A stretch of 64,000 nucleotides of DNA from Methylobacterium nonmethylotrophicum (lineage in GTDB: Bacteria; Pseudomonadota; Alphaproteobacteria; Rhizobiales; Beijerinckiaceae), in assembly GCF_004745635.1 (NCBI RefSeq), contig NZ_SRLB01000007.1, positions 62,001 through 126,000 of the forward strand, in the 5' to 3' direction. The notes beneath the pieces are model-generated. The model saw only the letters and a list, made by a program, of their open reading frames with translations, did no database searches and was not told the DNA's origin. Positions 9,788 to 19,086 of this stretch are shown piece by piece (the first letter of the stretch is position 1; each line of letters opens with the position of its first letter). The translations under genes and the position numbers were made by a program.

Positions 9788-10737
9788 TGCAGCCCTTCAC
9801 CTACGAGCGCGCCGCGAGCCTTGAGGCGGCCGTGGCGGCCGTCGCCGCCCGGCCGGGCGCCCGGTTCATCGCGGGCGGCACGAACCTGCTCGACCTGATG
9901 AAGTTCCAGATCGAGACGCCGGCCCACCTCGTCGACATCCGTCACCTGCCCCTGCGGGCGATCGAGGACCTGCCGGACGGCGGCCTGCGCATCGGCGCGC
10001 TCGCCACCAACACCGAGGTCGCGGCCCATCCGCGGGTGAAGCGCGAGTACGGCGTCCTCGCGCGGGCGATCGTGGCCGGCGCCACCGGGCAGTTGCGCAA
10101 CAAGGCGACGACCGCCGGCAACCTCCTGCAGCGCAACCGCTGCCCGTACTTCTACGAGACGAGCTTGCCGTGCAACAAGCGCCAGCCGGGCTCGGGCTGC
10201 TCGGCCCTCGGAGGCGTCACCCGCTCGCTCGCCGTCGTGGGAACGAGCCCCCATTGCATCGCCCAGAACCCGGGCGACATGGCCGTCGGCTTACGGGTTC
10301 TCGACGCCGCGGTCGAGACCATCAGGCCCGACGGGTCGCAGCGCCGTATCGCGATCGGCGATTTTCATCGGCTGCCGGGTGACCGGCCGGAGATCGAGCA
10401 CCCGCTCGAACCGGGCGAGCTCGTCACCGCCGTCACGCTCCCAAGGCCGCCGGGCGGGACGCACCACTATCACAAGGTCCGCGACCGGGCCTCCTATGCC
10501 TTCGCGATCGTGTCGGTCGCCGTCGTCCTGCAGAAGGACGGGACCGGGCGCGTCGCGTTCGGGGGCGTTGCACCGCGACCCTGGCGGGTCGAGGACGCGG
10601 AGGCGCTCCTGCCGGACGGTCCGGCCGCCGTCGTGAAGACGGCTTTCCAGGGCGCGACGCCGACGGTCGAGAACGCCTTCAAGATCCCGCTCGCCGAGCG
10701 TGCGCTCGCGCTGGCGCTGAGCGAAGGGAGGGCGTGA
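9787..10737 (+). CDS. paoB: Aldehyde oxidoreductase, FAD-binding subunit
   Basis: A 316-residue FAD subunit (CO dehydrogenase flavoprotein family). The FAD pyrophosphate site is [13 protein letters not shown] near residue 30, and [17 protein letters not shown] lies mid-protein. An insertion with Cys residues around [21 protein letters not shown] is characteristic of PaoB/HCR-type subunits that carry an extra [4Fe-4S] cluster. ATG 9787 overlaps the paoA stop and the stop is one base before the paoC start, so the three genes are one transcription unit. No leader is present, consistent with hitch-hiking export with PaoA. Confidence 0.93.
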   Translation: MQPFTYERAASLEAAVAAVAARPGARFIAGGTNLLDLMKFQIETPAHLVDIRHLPLRAIEDLPDGGLRIGALATNTEVAAHPRVKREYGVLARAIVAGATGQLRNKATTAGNLLQRNRCPYFYETSLPCNKRQPGSGCSALGGVTRSLAVVGTSPHCIAQNPGDMAVGLRVLDAAVETIRPDGSQRRIAIGDFHRLPGDRPEIEHPLEPGELVTAVTLPRPPGGTHHYHKVRDRASYAFAIVSVAVVLQKDGTGRVAFGGVAPRPWRVEDAEALLPDGPAAVVKTAFQGATPTVENAFKIPLAERALALALSEGRA

Positions 10738-10738
10738 C

Positions 10739-12952
10739 ATGCAATTCGATACGCCTGCCGGGCAGAACCCCATCGACGCTCAGGCGATCATCGGGCAGCC
10801 GCACCGGCGCGTCGACGGCGCCCTGAAGGTCACCGGGACGGCGCCTTACGCCTATGAGCGGCACGATGCGGTCGCCGACCCCGCCTATGGCTGGATCGTC
10901 GGCGCCACGATCGCCCGCGGGCGGGTGACGCGGATCGATGCCGCGGCCGCGCGCGCGGCTTCGGGCGTCCTCGCGGTCCTGACGACGCTGGAGCACGACC
11001 CAGCCCCCCCGGGGTTCCGGACCACGCTCCACCTGTTCGGCGGCGCCGAGGTGCGCCACTATCACCAGGCCGTCGCGCTCGTCGTGGCTGGGACCTTCGA
11101 GGAGGCCCGCGCGGCGGCCCATCTCCTGCGCATCGACTACGAATCCGAGCCGGCGCGCTGCGATCTGGCGGCGGAGGCCCCCAAGGCCGAGCCGATCGCG
11201 GATCGCGACGGACCGGACTACCCCGTGGTCGACCGGATCGGCGACGTCGAGGCGGCGCTCGCCGCCGCTCCCGTGACCCTGGACGAGACCTATACCACCC
11301 CCGACCAGACCCACGCGATGATGGAGCCGCACGCCACCACCGCCGCGTGGCGCGACGGCAAGCTGACGATCTGGACCTCGGCCCAGGTCGTGTCCTGGCA
11401 CCGCAACAGCCTCGCGCAGGCGCTCGGCCTCGCCAAGGACGATCTCCGGCTGGACGCGCCGTTCATCGGCGGGGGGTTCGGCGCGAAGCTCATCATGCGC
11501 AGCGACGCGCTCCTCGCCGCCCTCGGCGCCAAGGCCGTCGGACGCCCGTGCAAGGTCGCGTTGCAGCGCCCGCTGATCGCCAATAACGGCACGCGCCGCG
11601 CCGGCACGATTCAACGGATCCGCCTCGGTGCGGACCGTGACGGGCGGCTGACCGCGATCGCTCATCACAGCGTCAACGGAAACCTGGCCGGAGCCTTCGC
11701 CGAGGCGGCGGTCGCGCCGACGCGGCTGATCTACGCGTCTCCGAACCGCGACCTGTCCATGAAGCTCGCGACCCTCGACCTTGCCGAAGGGAACGACATG
11801 CGGGCGCCCGGAGAGGCCCCCGGCCTGATGGCGCTCGAGATCGCGATGGACGAGATGGCCGAGAGGCTCGGCCTCGACCCCGTCGCGTTCCGGATCCTGA
11901 ACGACACGCAGGTGGATCCGCGCAAGCCGCAGCGGCCCTTCTCGGAGCGCCACCTGATCGAGTGTCTCGAGGTCGGCGCGAAAAACTTCGGCTGGGCACG
12001 CCGCAACCCGGTGCCGGGCTCCGCGAGCGACGGTCGCTGGCTCGTCGGCATGGGCATGGCGGCGGGCTTTCGCCAGAACCTGCTGATGCCGTCCGGTGCC
12101 CGCGTCAGGCTCGAACAGGATGGCCGGCTCACGGTCGAGACCGACATGACCGACATCGGGACCGGCAGCTACACCATCCTCGCCCAGACGGCGGCCGAAA
12201 TGATGGGCCTGCCGCTCGACGCCGTGACGGTCCGTCTCGGCGACTCGGACTATCCCGAGGCCGCCGGTTCCGGCGGGCAGTTCGGCGCGAACAATGCGAC
12301 GTCCGGGCTCTACGCCGCCTGCACGACGCTGCGGGCGAGCGTCGCGGCGCGGCTCGGCTTCAACGCCGAGGAGGTGGCGTTCGCGAACGGGATGGTCACG
12401 GCGGGACGCCGGAGCGTGCCTCTCCTCGACGCCGCGAAGGACGGGCCGCTGACGGCAGAAGACCGGATCACCTATGGCGAGCTCGACAAGGAGTTCGTCC
12501 AGGCCACCTTCGGGGCGCAGTTCGCCGAAGTCGCGGTGAACCGGTTCACCGGGGAGATGCGCGTCCGCCGCATGCTCGCGGTCATCGATGCCGGCCGGGT
12601 GCTCAATCCGCTCACGGCGCGAAGCCAGGTGATCGGCGCCATGACGATGGGGGTCGGATCGGCGCTCATGGAGGCGCTCGTCGTCGACATCCGCCACGGC
12701 TTCTTCATCAACCACGACCTCGGCGGCTACGAGGTGCCGGTCCATGCCGACATCCCGCATCTCGACGTCGTCTTCCTCGATCACCCCGACCCGGTCTCAT
12801 CCCCGATGAAGGCCAAGGGCATCGGCGAGATCGGCCTGTGCGGGGCGGCCGCGGCGGTGGCGAACGCCGTCTACAACGCGACCGGCATCCGCGTGCGCGA
12901 CTATCCCGTCACGCTCGACAAGCTGCTGGACCGGCTGCCGCACGCGGCCTGA
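10739..12952 (+). CDS. paoC: Aldehyde oxidoreductase, molybdenum cofactor-binding subunit
   Basis: A 737-residue molybdenum hydroxylase large subunit, about the length of E. coli PaoC. It has the a/b hammerhead domain at the N-terminus (VDGALKVTGTAPYAYE), the cofactor-contacting FIGGGFGAK motif mid-protein, and the catalytic Glu in AKGIGEIGLCG near the C-terminus. Periplasmic PaoABC oxidises a broad range of aldehydes, including aromatic and furan aldehydes, to acids with water as oxygen source. Maturation would need a PaoD-like chaperone that inserts MPT-cytosine-dinucleotide; none is encoded in this window. The flanking VOC and OYE genes point to electrophile detoxification. Confidence 0.94.
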   Translation: MQFDTPAGQNPIDAQAIIGQPHRRVDGALKVTGTAPYAYERHDAVADPAYGWIVGATIARGRVTRIDAAAARAASGVLAVLTTLEHDPAPPGFRTTLHLFGGAEVRHYHQAVALVVAGTFEEARAAAHLLRIDYESEPARCDLAAEAPKAEPIADRDGPDYPVVDRIGDVEAALAAAPVTLDETYTTPDQTHAMMEPHATTAAWRDGKLTIWTSAQVVSWHRNSLAQALGLAKDDLRLDAPFIGGGFGAKLIMRSDALLAALGAKAVGRPCKVALQRPLIANNGTRRAGTIQRIRLGADRDGRLTAIAHHSVNGNLAGAFAEAAVAPTRLIYASPNRDLSMKLATLDLAEGNDMRAPGEAPGLMALEIAMDEMAERLGLDPVAFRILNDTQVDPRKPQRPFSERHLIECLEVGAKNFGWARRNPVPGSASDGRWLVGMGMAAGFRQNLLMPSGARVRLEQDGRLTVETDMTDIGTGSYTILAQTAAEMMGLPLDAVTVRLGDSDYPEAAGSGGQFGANNATSGLYAACTTLRASVAARLGFNAEEVAFANGMVTAGRRSVPLLDAAKDGPLTAEDRITYGELDKEFVQATFGAQFAEVAVNRFTGEMRVRRMLAVIDAGRVLNPLTARSQVIGAMTMGVGSALMEALVVDIRHGFFINHDLGGYEVPVHADIPHLDVVFLDHPDPVSSPMKAKGIGEIGLCGAAAAVANAVYNATGIRVRDYPVTLDKLLDRLPHAA

Positions 12953-12975
12953 TTCCTCACCTGCGGAGAAGAGCG

Positions 12976-13491
12976 ATGTCCTATCATCCCGTTCCTGTGA
13001 CGCATGTCGGCCTGACCGTCACCGACATCAAGACAGCGACCGAGTGGTACACCAAAGCCTTCGGCTGCCGTCACATCATCGGGCCCCTCCACATCCGGCA
13101 CGACGGCTCGCATATCGGCGAGGTGTTCAAGGGGATCTTCGGTGATCGGTTCGAGGAGGGATACGTGTCCCACCTCGCCACCGCGAACGGGGTCGGGATC
13201 GAACTGTTCGAGTTCGTCACGCCGAAGTCGGAAGCCGTGGACGACAACTTTCGCTACTGGAAGACCGGGGTCTTTCACTTCTGCCTGGTCGATCCGGACG
13301 CCGACGGCCTCGCGCGGCGGATCGCCGAGATGGGCGGCAAGCAGCGCTCGAAGGTCTGGACGCTGTTCGAGGGAGAGCCATTCAAGGCCGTCTATTGCGA
13401 GGATCCCTGGGGCAACCTGATCGAGATCTACTCCCACTCGACGGAACTCATGTACGCCAACCGGAGCGACACGGCCGCCCGGGCCGAGTGA
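12976..13491 (+). CDS. VOC family protein (glyoxalase/bleomycin-resistance fold), cytoplasmic
   Basis: A 171-residue VOC protein with no export signal. Metal-ligand regions are VTHVGLTVTDIKTATEWY at the N-terminus, GVFHFCLVDPD in the middle, and DPWGNLIEIYSHS at the C-terminus, as in glyoxalase I and extradiol dioxygenase relatives. It starts 23 bases after paoC with a GGAGAAGAG ribosome site, so it is probably co-transcribed with paoABC. It is likely a lyase, isomerase or dioxygenase acting on a small electrophile; the sequence does not settle which. Confidence 0.88.
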   Translation: MSYHPVPVTHVGLTVTDIKTATEWYTKAFGCRHIIGPLHIRHDGSHIGEVFKGIFGDRFEEGYVSHLATANGVGIELFEFVTPKSEAVDDNFRYWKTGVFHFCLVDPDADGLARRIAEMGGKQRSKVWTLFEGEPFKAVYCEDPWGNLIEIYSHSTELMYANRSDTAARAE

Positions 13492-13632
13492 GAGCCTGCT
13501 CGATTGGATCCCACGGAGGGGACGCCCTGCCTGTCAATCCGGGACCGCGAAAGCGGAGCCCGGAGTGACGAGGAGCGTGTCGATGCTGCCCAATAAGCAG
13601 AACAGTCAGTAAGACGAGGAGAGATTCCGCGC

Positions 13633-14745
13633 ATGCCGACGACCGCCGATCGTGAACTGTTTTCTCCGACGAGGATCGGAGCTATCAACGTCGCCAATCG
13701 CGTCGCGATGGCACCGTTGACGCGCTCGCGTGCGGACATGGAGGGCGTCCATTCGCATCTCGCCGTCGACTATTATCGGCAGCGCGCCTCGGCCGGCCTT
13801 ATCATCACCGAGGCGACCAACATCTCTCGGCAAGGCCGGGGCTACGCCTTCACGCCGGGCATCTACACGCAGGCGCAGGCCGAGGCCTGGAAGCCTGTGA
13901 CCTCGGCCGTGCACGAAGCCGGCGGACGGATTGTCTGCCAGCTCTGGCATGTCGGGCGCATGTCGCATGTCAGCCTTCAGGAGAACGGCGAGGCGCCCGT
14001 CTCGGCCTCGGCGATCCAGGCCGGCGAACTGGTCTTCCTCGAGAGCCGCACGCAGGCACCCCCCTCCATGCCGCGCGCCCTCCGGACCAACGAGATCCCC
14101 GGCGTGATCGACGACTACCGGCGCGCCGCGTCCCTGGCGAAGCAGGCGGGCTTCGACGGGATCGAGGTGCATTCCGCGAACTGCTATCTGCTCGATCAGT
14201 TCATCCGGGACAGCACGAACCGGAGGACGGATCGCTACGGCGGCTCGATCGAGAACCGCACGCGACTCCCCATCGAGGTCGTCTCGGCGGTGGCGGAGAT
14301 CTGGGGCGCCGACCGCGTCGGCCTGCGGCTGTCGCCGATGACGCGGGCCGTCGGCGACACCCCGCTCGACAGCGATCCGCAGGTGACCTACGGCCATCTC
14401 GCCCGGAGACTGGGAGAGCTCGGGCTGGCTTATCTCCACTGCGTCGAGGGGCAGACGCGCGGGCCCAACGGGTCGTCCGCCTTCGACTACAAGGCGCTGC
14501 ACGCCGCGTTCGGCGGGTCCTACATCGCCAATAACGGCTACGACCGGCCGCTCGCGATCGAGGCGGTCGCGTCCGGCTACGCCGACATGATCGCCTTCGG
14601 CCGCCCCTTCATCGGCAATCCCGACCTGGTCGAGCGGCTGCGCCGCGACGCTCCTCTGACGGAGGCCAACCCGGCGACGTTCTACGGTGGCGGAGCGGAA
14701 GGCTATACCGACTATCCGACCCTGGACCACGCGGCCCTCGCCTGA
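13633..14745 (+). CDS. Alkene reductase, Old Yellow Enzyme family (NemA/xenobiotic reductase type)
   Basis: A 370-residue FMN-dependent ene-reductase. Family motifs: the N-terminal LFSPTRIGAINVANRV strand, CQLWHVGRMSH, the substrate-carbonyl ligands in HSANCYLLDQF (His and Asn, with the proton-donating Tyr), DRYGGSIENR, and the C-terminal FMN phosphate loop IAFGRPFIGNPDL. It reduces activated C=C bonds of unsaturated carbonyls, maleimides or nitro esters with NADPH. A GAGGAGAG site lies upstream of ATG 13633. It closes the plus-strand VOC-pao-VOC-OYE run and faces the regulator at 14758 tail to tail, only 12 bases apart. Confidence 0.93.
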   Translation: MPTTADRELFSPTRIGAINVANRVAMAPLTRSRADMEGVHSHLAVDYYRQRASAGLIITEATNISRQGRGYAFTPGIYTQAQAEAWKPVTSAVHEAGGRIVCQLWHVGRMSHVSLQENGEAPVSASAIQAGELVFLESRTQAPPSMPRALRTNEIPGVIDDYRRAASLAKQAGFDGIEVHSANCYLLDQFIRDSTNRRTDRYGGSIENRTRLPIEVVSAVAEIWGADRVGLRLSPMTRAVGDTPLDSDPQVTYGHLARRLGELGLAYLHCVEGQTRGPNGSSAFDYKALHAAFGGSYIANNGYDRPLAIEAVASGYADMIAFGRPFIGNPDLVERLRRDAPLTEANPATFYGGGAEGYTDYPTLDHAALA

Positions 14746-14757
14746 TCGGAAGCCACG

Positions 14758-17619
14758 TCAGGCCAGGGAGACCGGGCGGCCTGCATCGCCGGCGGATCTC
14801 GCCTCGCCGGCGAGACGCGCCTGCGCAGCCCTGAGATCGGGCGTGTCGAGCGCTTCGTCGAAGCCGTCGAGGATGGCGATGAGATCGGCCCGGCCGCCGT
14901 ATCGCTCATCCAGTGCGGCGAGGCTCGTCGCGGCCCGCAGGCGCCACATCGCGGCTCCCTGGCGGCCGGCGAGATCCATCGCCTGCCGGAAGTGCCGCGC
15001 CGCGTCCGGCATGCCCGCGTCGCCGTCCGAGGCGAGGAGGATCTCGCCCTTGATGCGCAGCAGTTCCGGCCGGCACCAGAGCTCGCCGCCGCGCTCGGAG
15101 GCGGCGAGCGCGTCGTCGATGCGGGCAAGCGCGTGCGGAAGGCGGCCATGCGCCGCGAGGCCCGAGGCCAGCGAGCCCAGATAGGCCGGGCGCCGCATCC
15201 GGAAGCCCATCTCCCCCATCTCGGCGAGGGCATCCTCGAGGCGGTGCAGCCCACCCGCATCGCTCCGGCGGAGGCTCACGATCGCTTCGAGGCCGTCGGC
15301 GATGACCCGCCAGATCCGCATGGCGTGCCGCGCGACGTGGTCGCCGAGCCGGCTGAGGCCGCGCTCGGCCTCGTCGAGATCGCCGCCATGGAGCGCGATC
15401 GGGATCACCGTGTGCGCCAGGGCATTCGTGAGGGCGAAGGCCTGGCCGCCGGCCTCGGCCTCGGCGAGAGCGCGCCGCGACGCCGCGACGGCCTGATCCG
15501 GCCGGCCCTGAAGCCACAGGACGTTCGCGAGCGTGCCGCGCGCCGCGACCAGGCCGTGATCCTCCAGCCGCCGGCCAGGACCGTCCCGGCGCGCCGCACG
15601 GGCCAGCAGTCGCTCCGCCGCCTCGCGCGCCTCGTCGAGACGGCCGAGATAGCGCAGCGAGGTGGCGGCGGGCCGGTCGACGGCCGCGCCGGCCGCGCGA
15701 TCGCCGCCGGCGGCCGCCAGCGTCCTGATGCGCTCCGTCAGGGCGAGCGAGGCGCGGTGATCGCCAATCCAGGTCTGGAAGTCGCACAGGCCCCAGAGCG
15801 CCCTGAGCTGGCCGTCGAGGTCCGACAGTCGTTCGGCGCGGTCGAGCGCGCTGCTCCACAGCTCGGCGATCCGCGGGGTCGGACCCTCGACCTGCAGCAG
15901 GGCGGCAGCGAGCGACGCCCGCAGCGTGATCTCGTCCCGGTCTTCCGGACCGTCGGAGGGGTCGACCGACGCGAGTGCCCGCTCGCTCGTCTCGATCCGC
16001 TCCTGGAGCAGCGAGAGCGTGTCCCATACCGCGAGCGCCCCGGCCGCCAGCGTTCGACCGAGGGCGGGATCCCGCCCATCGGTCAGGCACCAGTCGAGAG
16101 CGGCGCGGACGTTGTGGACGAGTGCGATCGGATCCTCGGGGCGGTCGGAGCCCGGCTGCGCGCTCCTGCGGCCCGAGACCTCGCGACATTGCGCGAGGCA
16201 GTGCTCCGCGTGCCGCCGACGGATCGCATCGCCCTCGCCGCTCTCGGCGAGCCGCTGCAATCCGTAGTACCGCGTCGTGTCGAGAAGCTGGTATCGGGGC
16301 GACGGCCCGGGGACCGCGACGACCAGCGACTTGGCGACGAGATCGGCCAGATGGCCGATGCACGCGCCCTCGGCCTCGCCAGGCAGTCGGCCGACCGCGA
16401 GCGCCGCGTCGAGTGGGAAGACGCCGTGAAAGACGGAAAGCCGTCGAAACAGCGCCTGCTCCTCCTGCGACAGCAGTCCGTAGCTCCAGTCCAGCGTCGC
16501 GGTCAGGCCGCGATGGCGGGGATGACCTGCCCGGCGGCCATCGTCCAGCAGGTCCAGGCGCTCGGTCAGCAGGCGAAGGAGGCCACGAAGTCCGAATGCC
16601 CCGACCCGGGTCGCGGCGAGTTCCAGGGCCAGCGGCAGCCCGTCGAGCCGACGACAGATCTCGACGATGGTCGGCGCGTCCTCGTCCCGGAGGCCGAAGC
16701 CCGGAGCCGCGGCGGAAGCGCGCGCAACGAACAGCGCGACGGCCGGAGAAGTCAGAGCGTCCCTCGCGGTCAGCGCCCCATGCGCCATCGGACTTGCCAA
16801 GGGCCGGAGGTGATGCACGACCTCTTGCGCCGTCCGAAGGGGCTCGCGGCTCGTGGCCAGCACGTGGGTTCCGGGCGCGGCGGTCGCGAGCAGGGTGGTC
16901 AGCCGGGCCGCCTGGTCGAGGGAGTTCTCGCAGCAATCGAGGACGAGCAGGCACTGCCGATCCGCCAGGGCCGCCGTCAGTGCGGCCTGAGGATCGTACG
17001 CATGGATGGCGATCCCCATCTCCTGCGCGACCGCACTCGCGAGGTAGCGGTCGCTGTCGAGGACGCACAAGTCGATCATCCAGACCCCGTCCCGGAACTG
17101 CCCGACGGCCTCGTGCCCCAGAGCCACGGCCAGACTGGTCTTGCCGACGCCGCCGGGACCCGTGATCGTGACCAGCGGTCGCTGGAGCACCTTCGTGGCG
17201 ATCGCCGCGAGATCCTCCGATCGGCCAAGCAGGTCTGTCGGTCTCGGAAGGTTGTGGCGCCGCGGTGCTGTAGGGGTCGGCCAGGGCGTGACGTCGACGG
17301 GCGCGACGAAGCGGTATCCGTGTCCGCTCACCGTCGCGATGAAGCGCTTCTCCGGTTCCAGCCCTTCGAGCGCGCGCCGGATCGCCGCGATGTTGACCTT
17401 CAGATTGGACTCGTCGACCGTCGTCCGCGGCCACGCACGCTTGTTGAGGTCCTCCTTGCTGACGACCTGTCCTGCGCGTTCCACGAGCGCGGTCAGGATC
17501 TCCAGGGGTCGTCCCCCGAGCCGCACGACCGTTTGACCTCGCCAAAGCCGCTGCTCGGACGGGCTCAAGACGAAATCGCCGAAGATGTAGCGAACGGTCC
17601 TGTCTTCTCGCACGTCCAT
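14758..17619 (-). CDS. Large transcriptional regulator: OmpR-type winged helix plus STAND-type ATPase and TPR-like repeats
   Basis: A 953-residue protein. Residues about 10-105 are a Trans_reg_C winged helix (GGRPLEILTALVERAGQVVSKEDL, then the recognition helix ending ATVSGHGYRFVAP). Walker A GPGGVGKT is at residues 154-161 and a Walker B-like LLVLDCCENSL at about 225. The rest is an alpha-helical, Ala/Leu-rich region consistent with TPR-like repeats. This is the common alphaproteobacterial form of signal-transducing ATPase regulators (SARP/LuxR-like logic: nucleotide-driven activation). It lies convergent to the paoABC-OYE block and may regulate it; that is inference from position. The start is followed upstream by a repeat-containing intergenic region. 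Confidence 0.87.
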   Translation of the reverse strand: MDVREDRTVRYIFGDFVLSPSEQRLWRGQTVVRLGGRPLEILTALVERAGQVVSKEDLNKRAWPRTTVDESNLKVNIAAIRRALEGLEPEKRFIATVSGHGYRFVAPVDVTPWPTPTAPRRHNLPRPTDLLGRSEDLAAIATKVLQRPLVTITGPGGVGKTSLAVALGHEAVGQFRDGVWMIDLCVLDSDRYLASAVAQEMGIAIHAYDPQAALTAALADRQCLLVLDCCENSLDQAARLTTLLATAAPGTHVLATSREPLRTAQEVVHHLRPLASPMAHGALTARDALTSPAVALFVARASAAAPGFGLRDEDAPTIVEICRRLDGLPLALELAATRVGAFGLRGLLRLLTERLDLLDDGRRAGHPRHRGLTATLDWSYGLLSQEEQALFRRLSVFHGVFPLDAALAVGRLPGEAEGACIGHLADLVAKSLVVAVPGPSPRYQLLDTTRYYGLQRLAESGEGDAIRRRHAEHCLAQCREVSGRRSAQPGSDRPEDPIALVHNVRAALDWCLTDGRDPALGRTLAAGALAVWDTLSLLQERIETSERALASVDPSDGPEDRDEITLRASLAAALLQVEGPTPRIAELWSSALDRAERLSDLDGQLRALWGLCDFQTWIGDHRASLALTERIRTLAAAGGDRAAGAAVDRPAATSLRYLGRLDEAREAAERLLARAARRDGPGRRLEDHGLVAARGTLANVLWLQGRPDQAVAASRRALAEAEAGGQAFALTNALAHTVIPIALHGGDLDEAERGLSRLGDHVARHAMRIWRVIADGLEAIVSLRRSDAGGLHRLEDALAEMGEMGFRMRRPAYLGSLASGLAAHGRLPHALARIDDALAASERGGELWCRPELLRIKGEILLASDGDAGMPDAARHFRQAMDLAGRQGAAMWRLRAATSLAALDERYGGRADLIAILDGFDEALDTPDLRAAQARLAGEARSAGDAGRPVSLA

Positions 17620-18034
17620 GCGGCTGTCGCTATCGCCTGACTGTTCGAACTCGGAGACGGCAATTTTGCTACGCTGTCGGTTGCTGCACCGTCAGCACGT
17701 CGTCAAGGTCCCAGCCGCTCGTACGGCCTACCCGCTTCGGGGAGACCATTCCGGTCTTGTCTCTCCCCCAGTCAGAGTTGCTATGCCAAGTTGCCCGGAA
17801 GCGGACCTTGCGAGGGTCCGCTTGGGGTCAGGAGTTCGTCTGCCGCCTGGCGGCATGAACCGACCTGAGGCCTTCTGGCGCGGAACCGCCGCTCCTGACT
17901 CTGAGCGGTCCCGCAGCATCGAGCGCTACTCGCTTCAGCACTGCCGTTCATGGGCGATGCCAACCTAGAGAAATCCCGACCGTCTACGACCACGCCTGTT
18001 CACTGGACGGAAGATCAGATCATGCGTCGCGGGT
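17620..18034 (+). other. Intergenic region (about 415 bases) with a mosaic repeat copy
   Basis: This lies between the 5' end of the ATPase regulator (minus strand) and the 3' end of the LysR gene (minus strand). It must contain the regulator's promoter near 17620-17750. The middle holds the repeat copy at 17798-17905. Nothing coding is supported. Confidence 0.5.
17798..17905 (+). repeat. Mosaic intergenic repeat, copy A1
   Basis: It opens with a near-perfect hairpin: AAGCGGACC at 17800-17808 and its complement GGTCCGCTT at 17816-17824. It then reads through GGGGTCAGGAGTTCGTCTG, a GCCGCCTGGCGGCATGAACC block and a CTGGCGCGGAACCGCCGCTC block. The last about 85 bases recur with few changes at 53650-53735 (copy A2), and the GGGGTCAGGAGTTC core recurs at 32770. 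It is non-coding and intergenic in every copy. Confidence 0.85.
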
Positions 18035-18925
18035 TCAGCGCCGGTCGGGTTCATGAAGCCAGGCCAGCAAGGCATCGATAAAAACCCGCACTTTCGCCGA
18101 GAGGCTGTGACGACTGGGGTAGATCGCGTGAATGTCGATCAGATCGCCTCCGTGCCCAGGCCAGAGGCGAACGAGCCTGCCATCCGCGACCGGGGCGGCG
18201 GCGATAAAGTCGGGCAGGCGGGCGATGCCACCGCCGCCCACGACCACCGGCAACAGCGCCGCGGAGTCCGAGACGACCACCCCGGGCAGGAATTCCGCGC
18301 GCCCCACGGCGTCTCCGAACGGACCGGGCCCCCAGGTGGTTGCGCGGTCGGAATAGGCGATCAGCGTATGATCTCCGAGGTCAGCGACACTGGCGGGCGT
18401 GCCCCTGGCGGTCAGGTAGGCGGGGCTGGCGCAGGTCCAAGTTTCCGAGCTCATGAGGCGACGCGCGATCAGGTCGCTATCGGTCAGTGTTCCGACCCGG
18501 ATCACGAGGTCGACGGGCTCCACGGGCATGTCGATGAAGTGGTTCTCGACGTCGAGCACGACCCGCACCTCCGGGTTGGCGGCGAGAAACGCGGGCAGCA
18601 TGGGTGACACCAGCGCCACTGCGACGGTGAACGGCAGGCTGACCCGCAAGGTGCCCCGGGCCACGCCTGCGAGGCCGTCGAGGGCGGCCGCAGCCTCGTC
18701 CACGTCGACGGCGATGCGCAACGCGTGCGGGTACAGCGCCACACCCGCATCGGTGAGGCGCAGGTGCCGGGTCGAGCGATCGACCAGCGCGGCTCCGACA
18801 TCGCGCTCCAGCCGGGCGAGCGAGCGGCTGATGCTGGATTTCGGCACGGACAACGCGCGCGCCGCAGCCGACACGCTTAGCAGGTCGGCGATACGGGCGA
18901 AAGCGCGCAGGTCATCCAGCTGCAT
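18035..18925 (-). CDS. LysR-family transcriptional regulator
   Basis: A 296-residue LTTR. The N-terminal HTH reads LDDLRAFARIADLLSVSAAARALSVPKSSISRSLARLERDVGA, followed by the linker helix and a periplasmic-binding-like effector domain (LRVSLPFTVAVALVSPMLP onward). It is divergently transcribed from the epoxide hydrolase at 19087 with about 160 bases between them, the usual arrangement for an LTTR and its target. The effector is unknown. Confidence 0.93.
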   Translation of the reverse strand: MQLDDLRAFARIADLLSVSAAARALSVPKSSISRSLARLERDVGAALVDRSTRHLRLTDAGVALYPHALRIAVDVDEAAAALDGLAGVARGTLRVSLPFTVAVALVSPMLPAFLAANPEVRVVLDVENHFIDMPVEPVDLVIRVGTLTDSDLIARRLMSSETWTCASPAYLTARGTPASVADLGDHTLIAYSDRATTWGPGPFGDAVGRAEFLPGVVVSDSAALLPVVVGGGGIARLPDFIAAAPVADGRLVRLWPGHGGDLIDIHAIYPSRHSLSAKVRVFIDALLAWLHEPDRR

Positions 18926-19086
18926 CGTCGTTCCAGTTCGGCAACAGCCTGTCGCGGTGCGCCCATCTGACGACGGGGGTGAGGGCCAGCCATAACACCC
19001 CGATCATCCGCAGGGGATAGGTCATGAACGAGGACGCGGGGGCGCCGTCCTCACCCCCGGCTCTGCGGGTTGACGAGGATTGTGCC

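Noticed and set aside
10679..12784. About 700-codon minus-strand frame opposite paoC
   Set aside because: Arg/Gly/His-rich shadow frame; paoC on the plus strand has full family motifs.
14992..17640. About 880-codon plus-strand frame opposite the STAND regulator
   Set aside because: Arg/Gly-rich with no domains; the minus-strand gene has Walker and winged-helix motifs.
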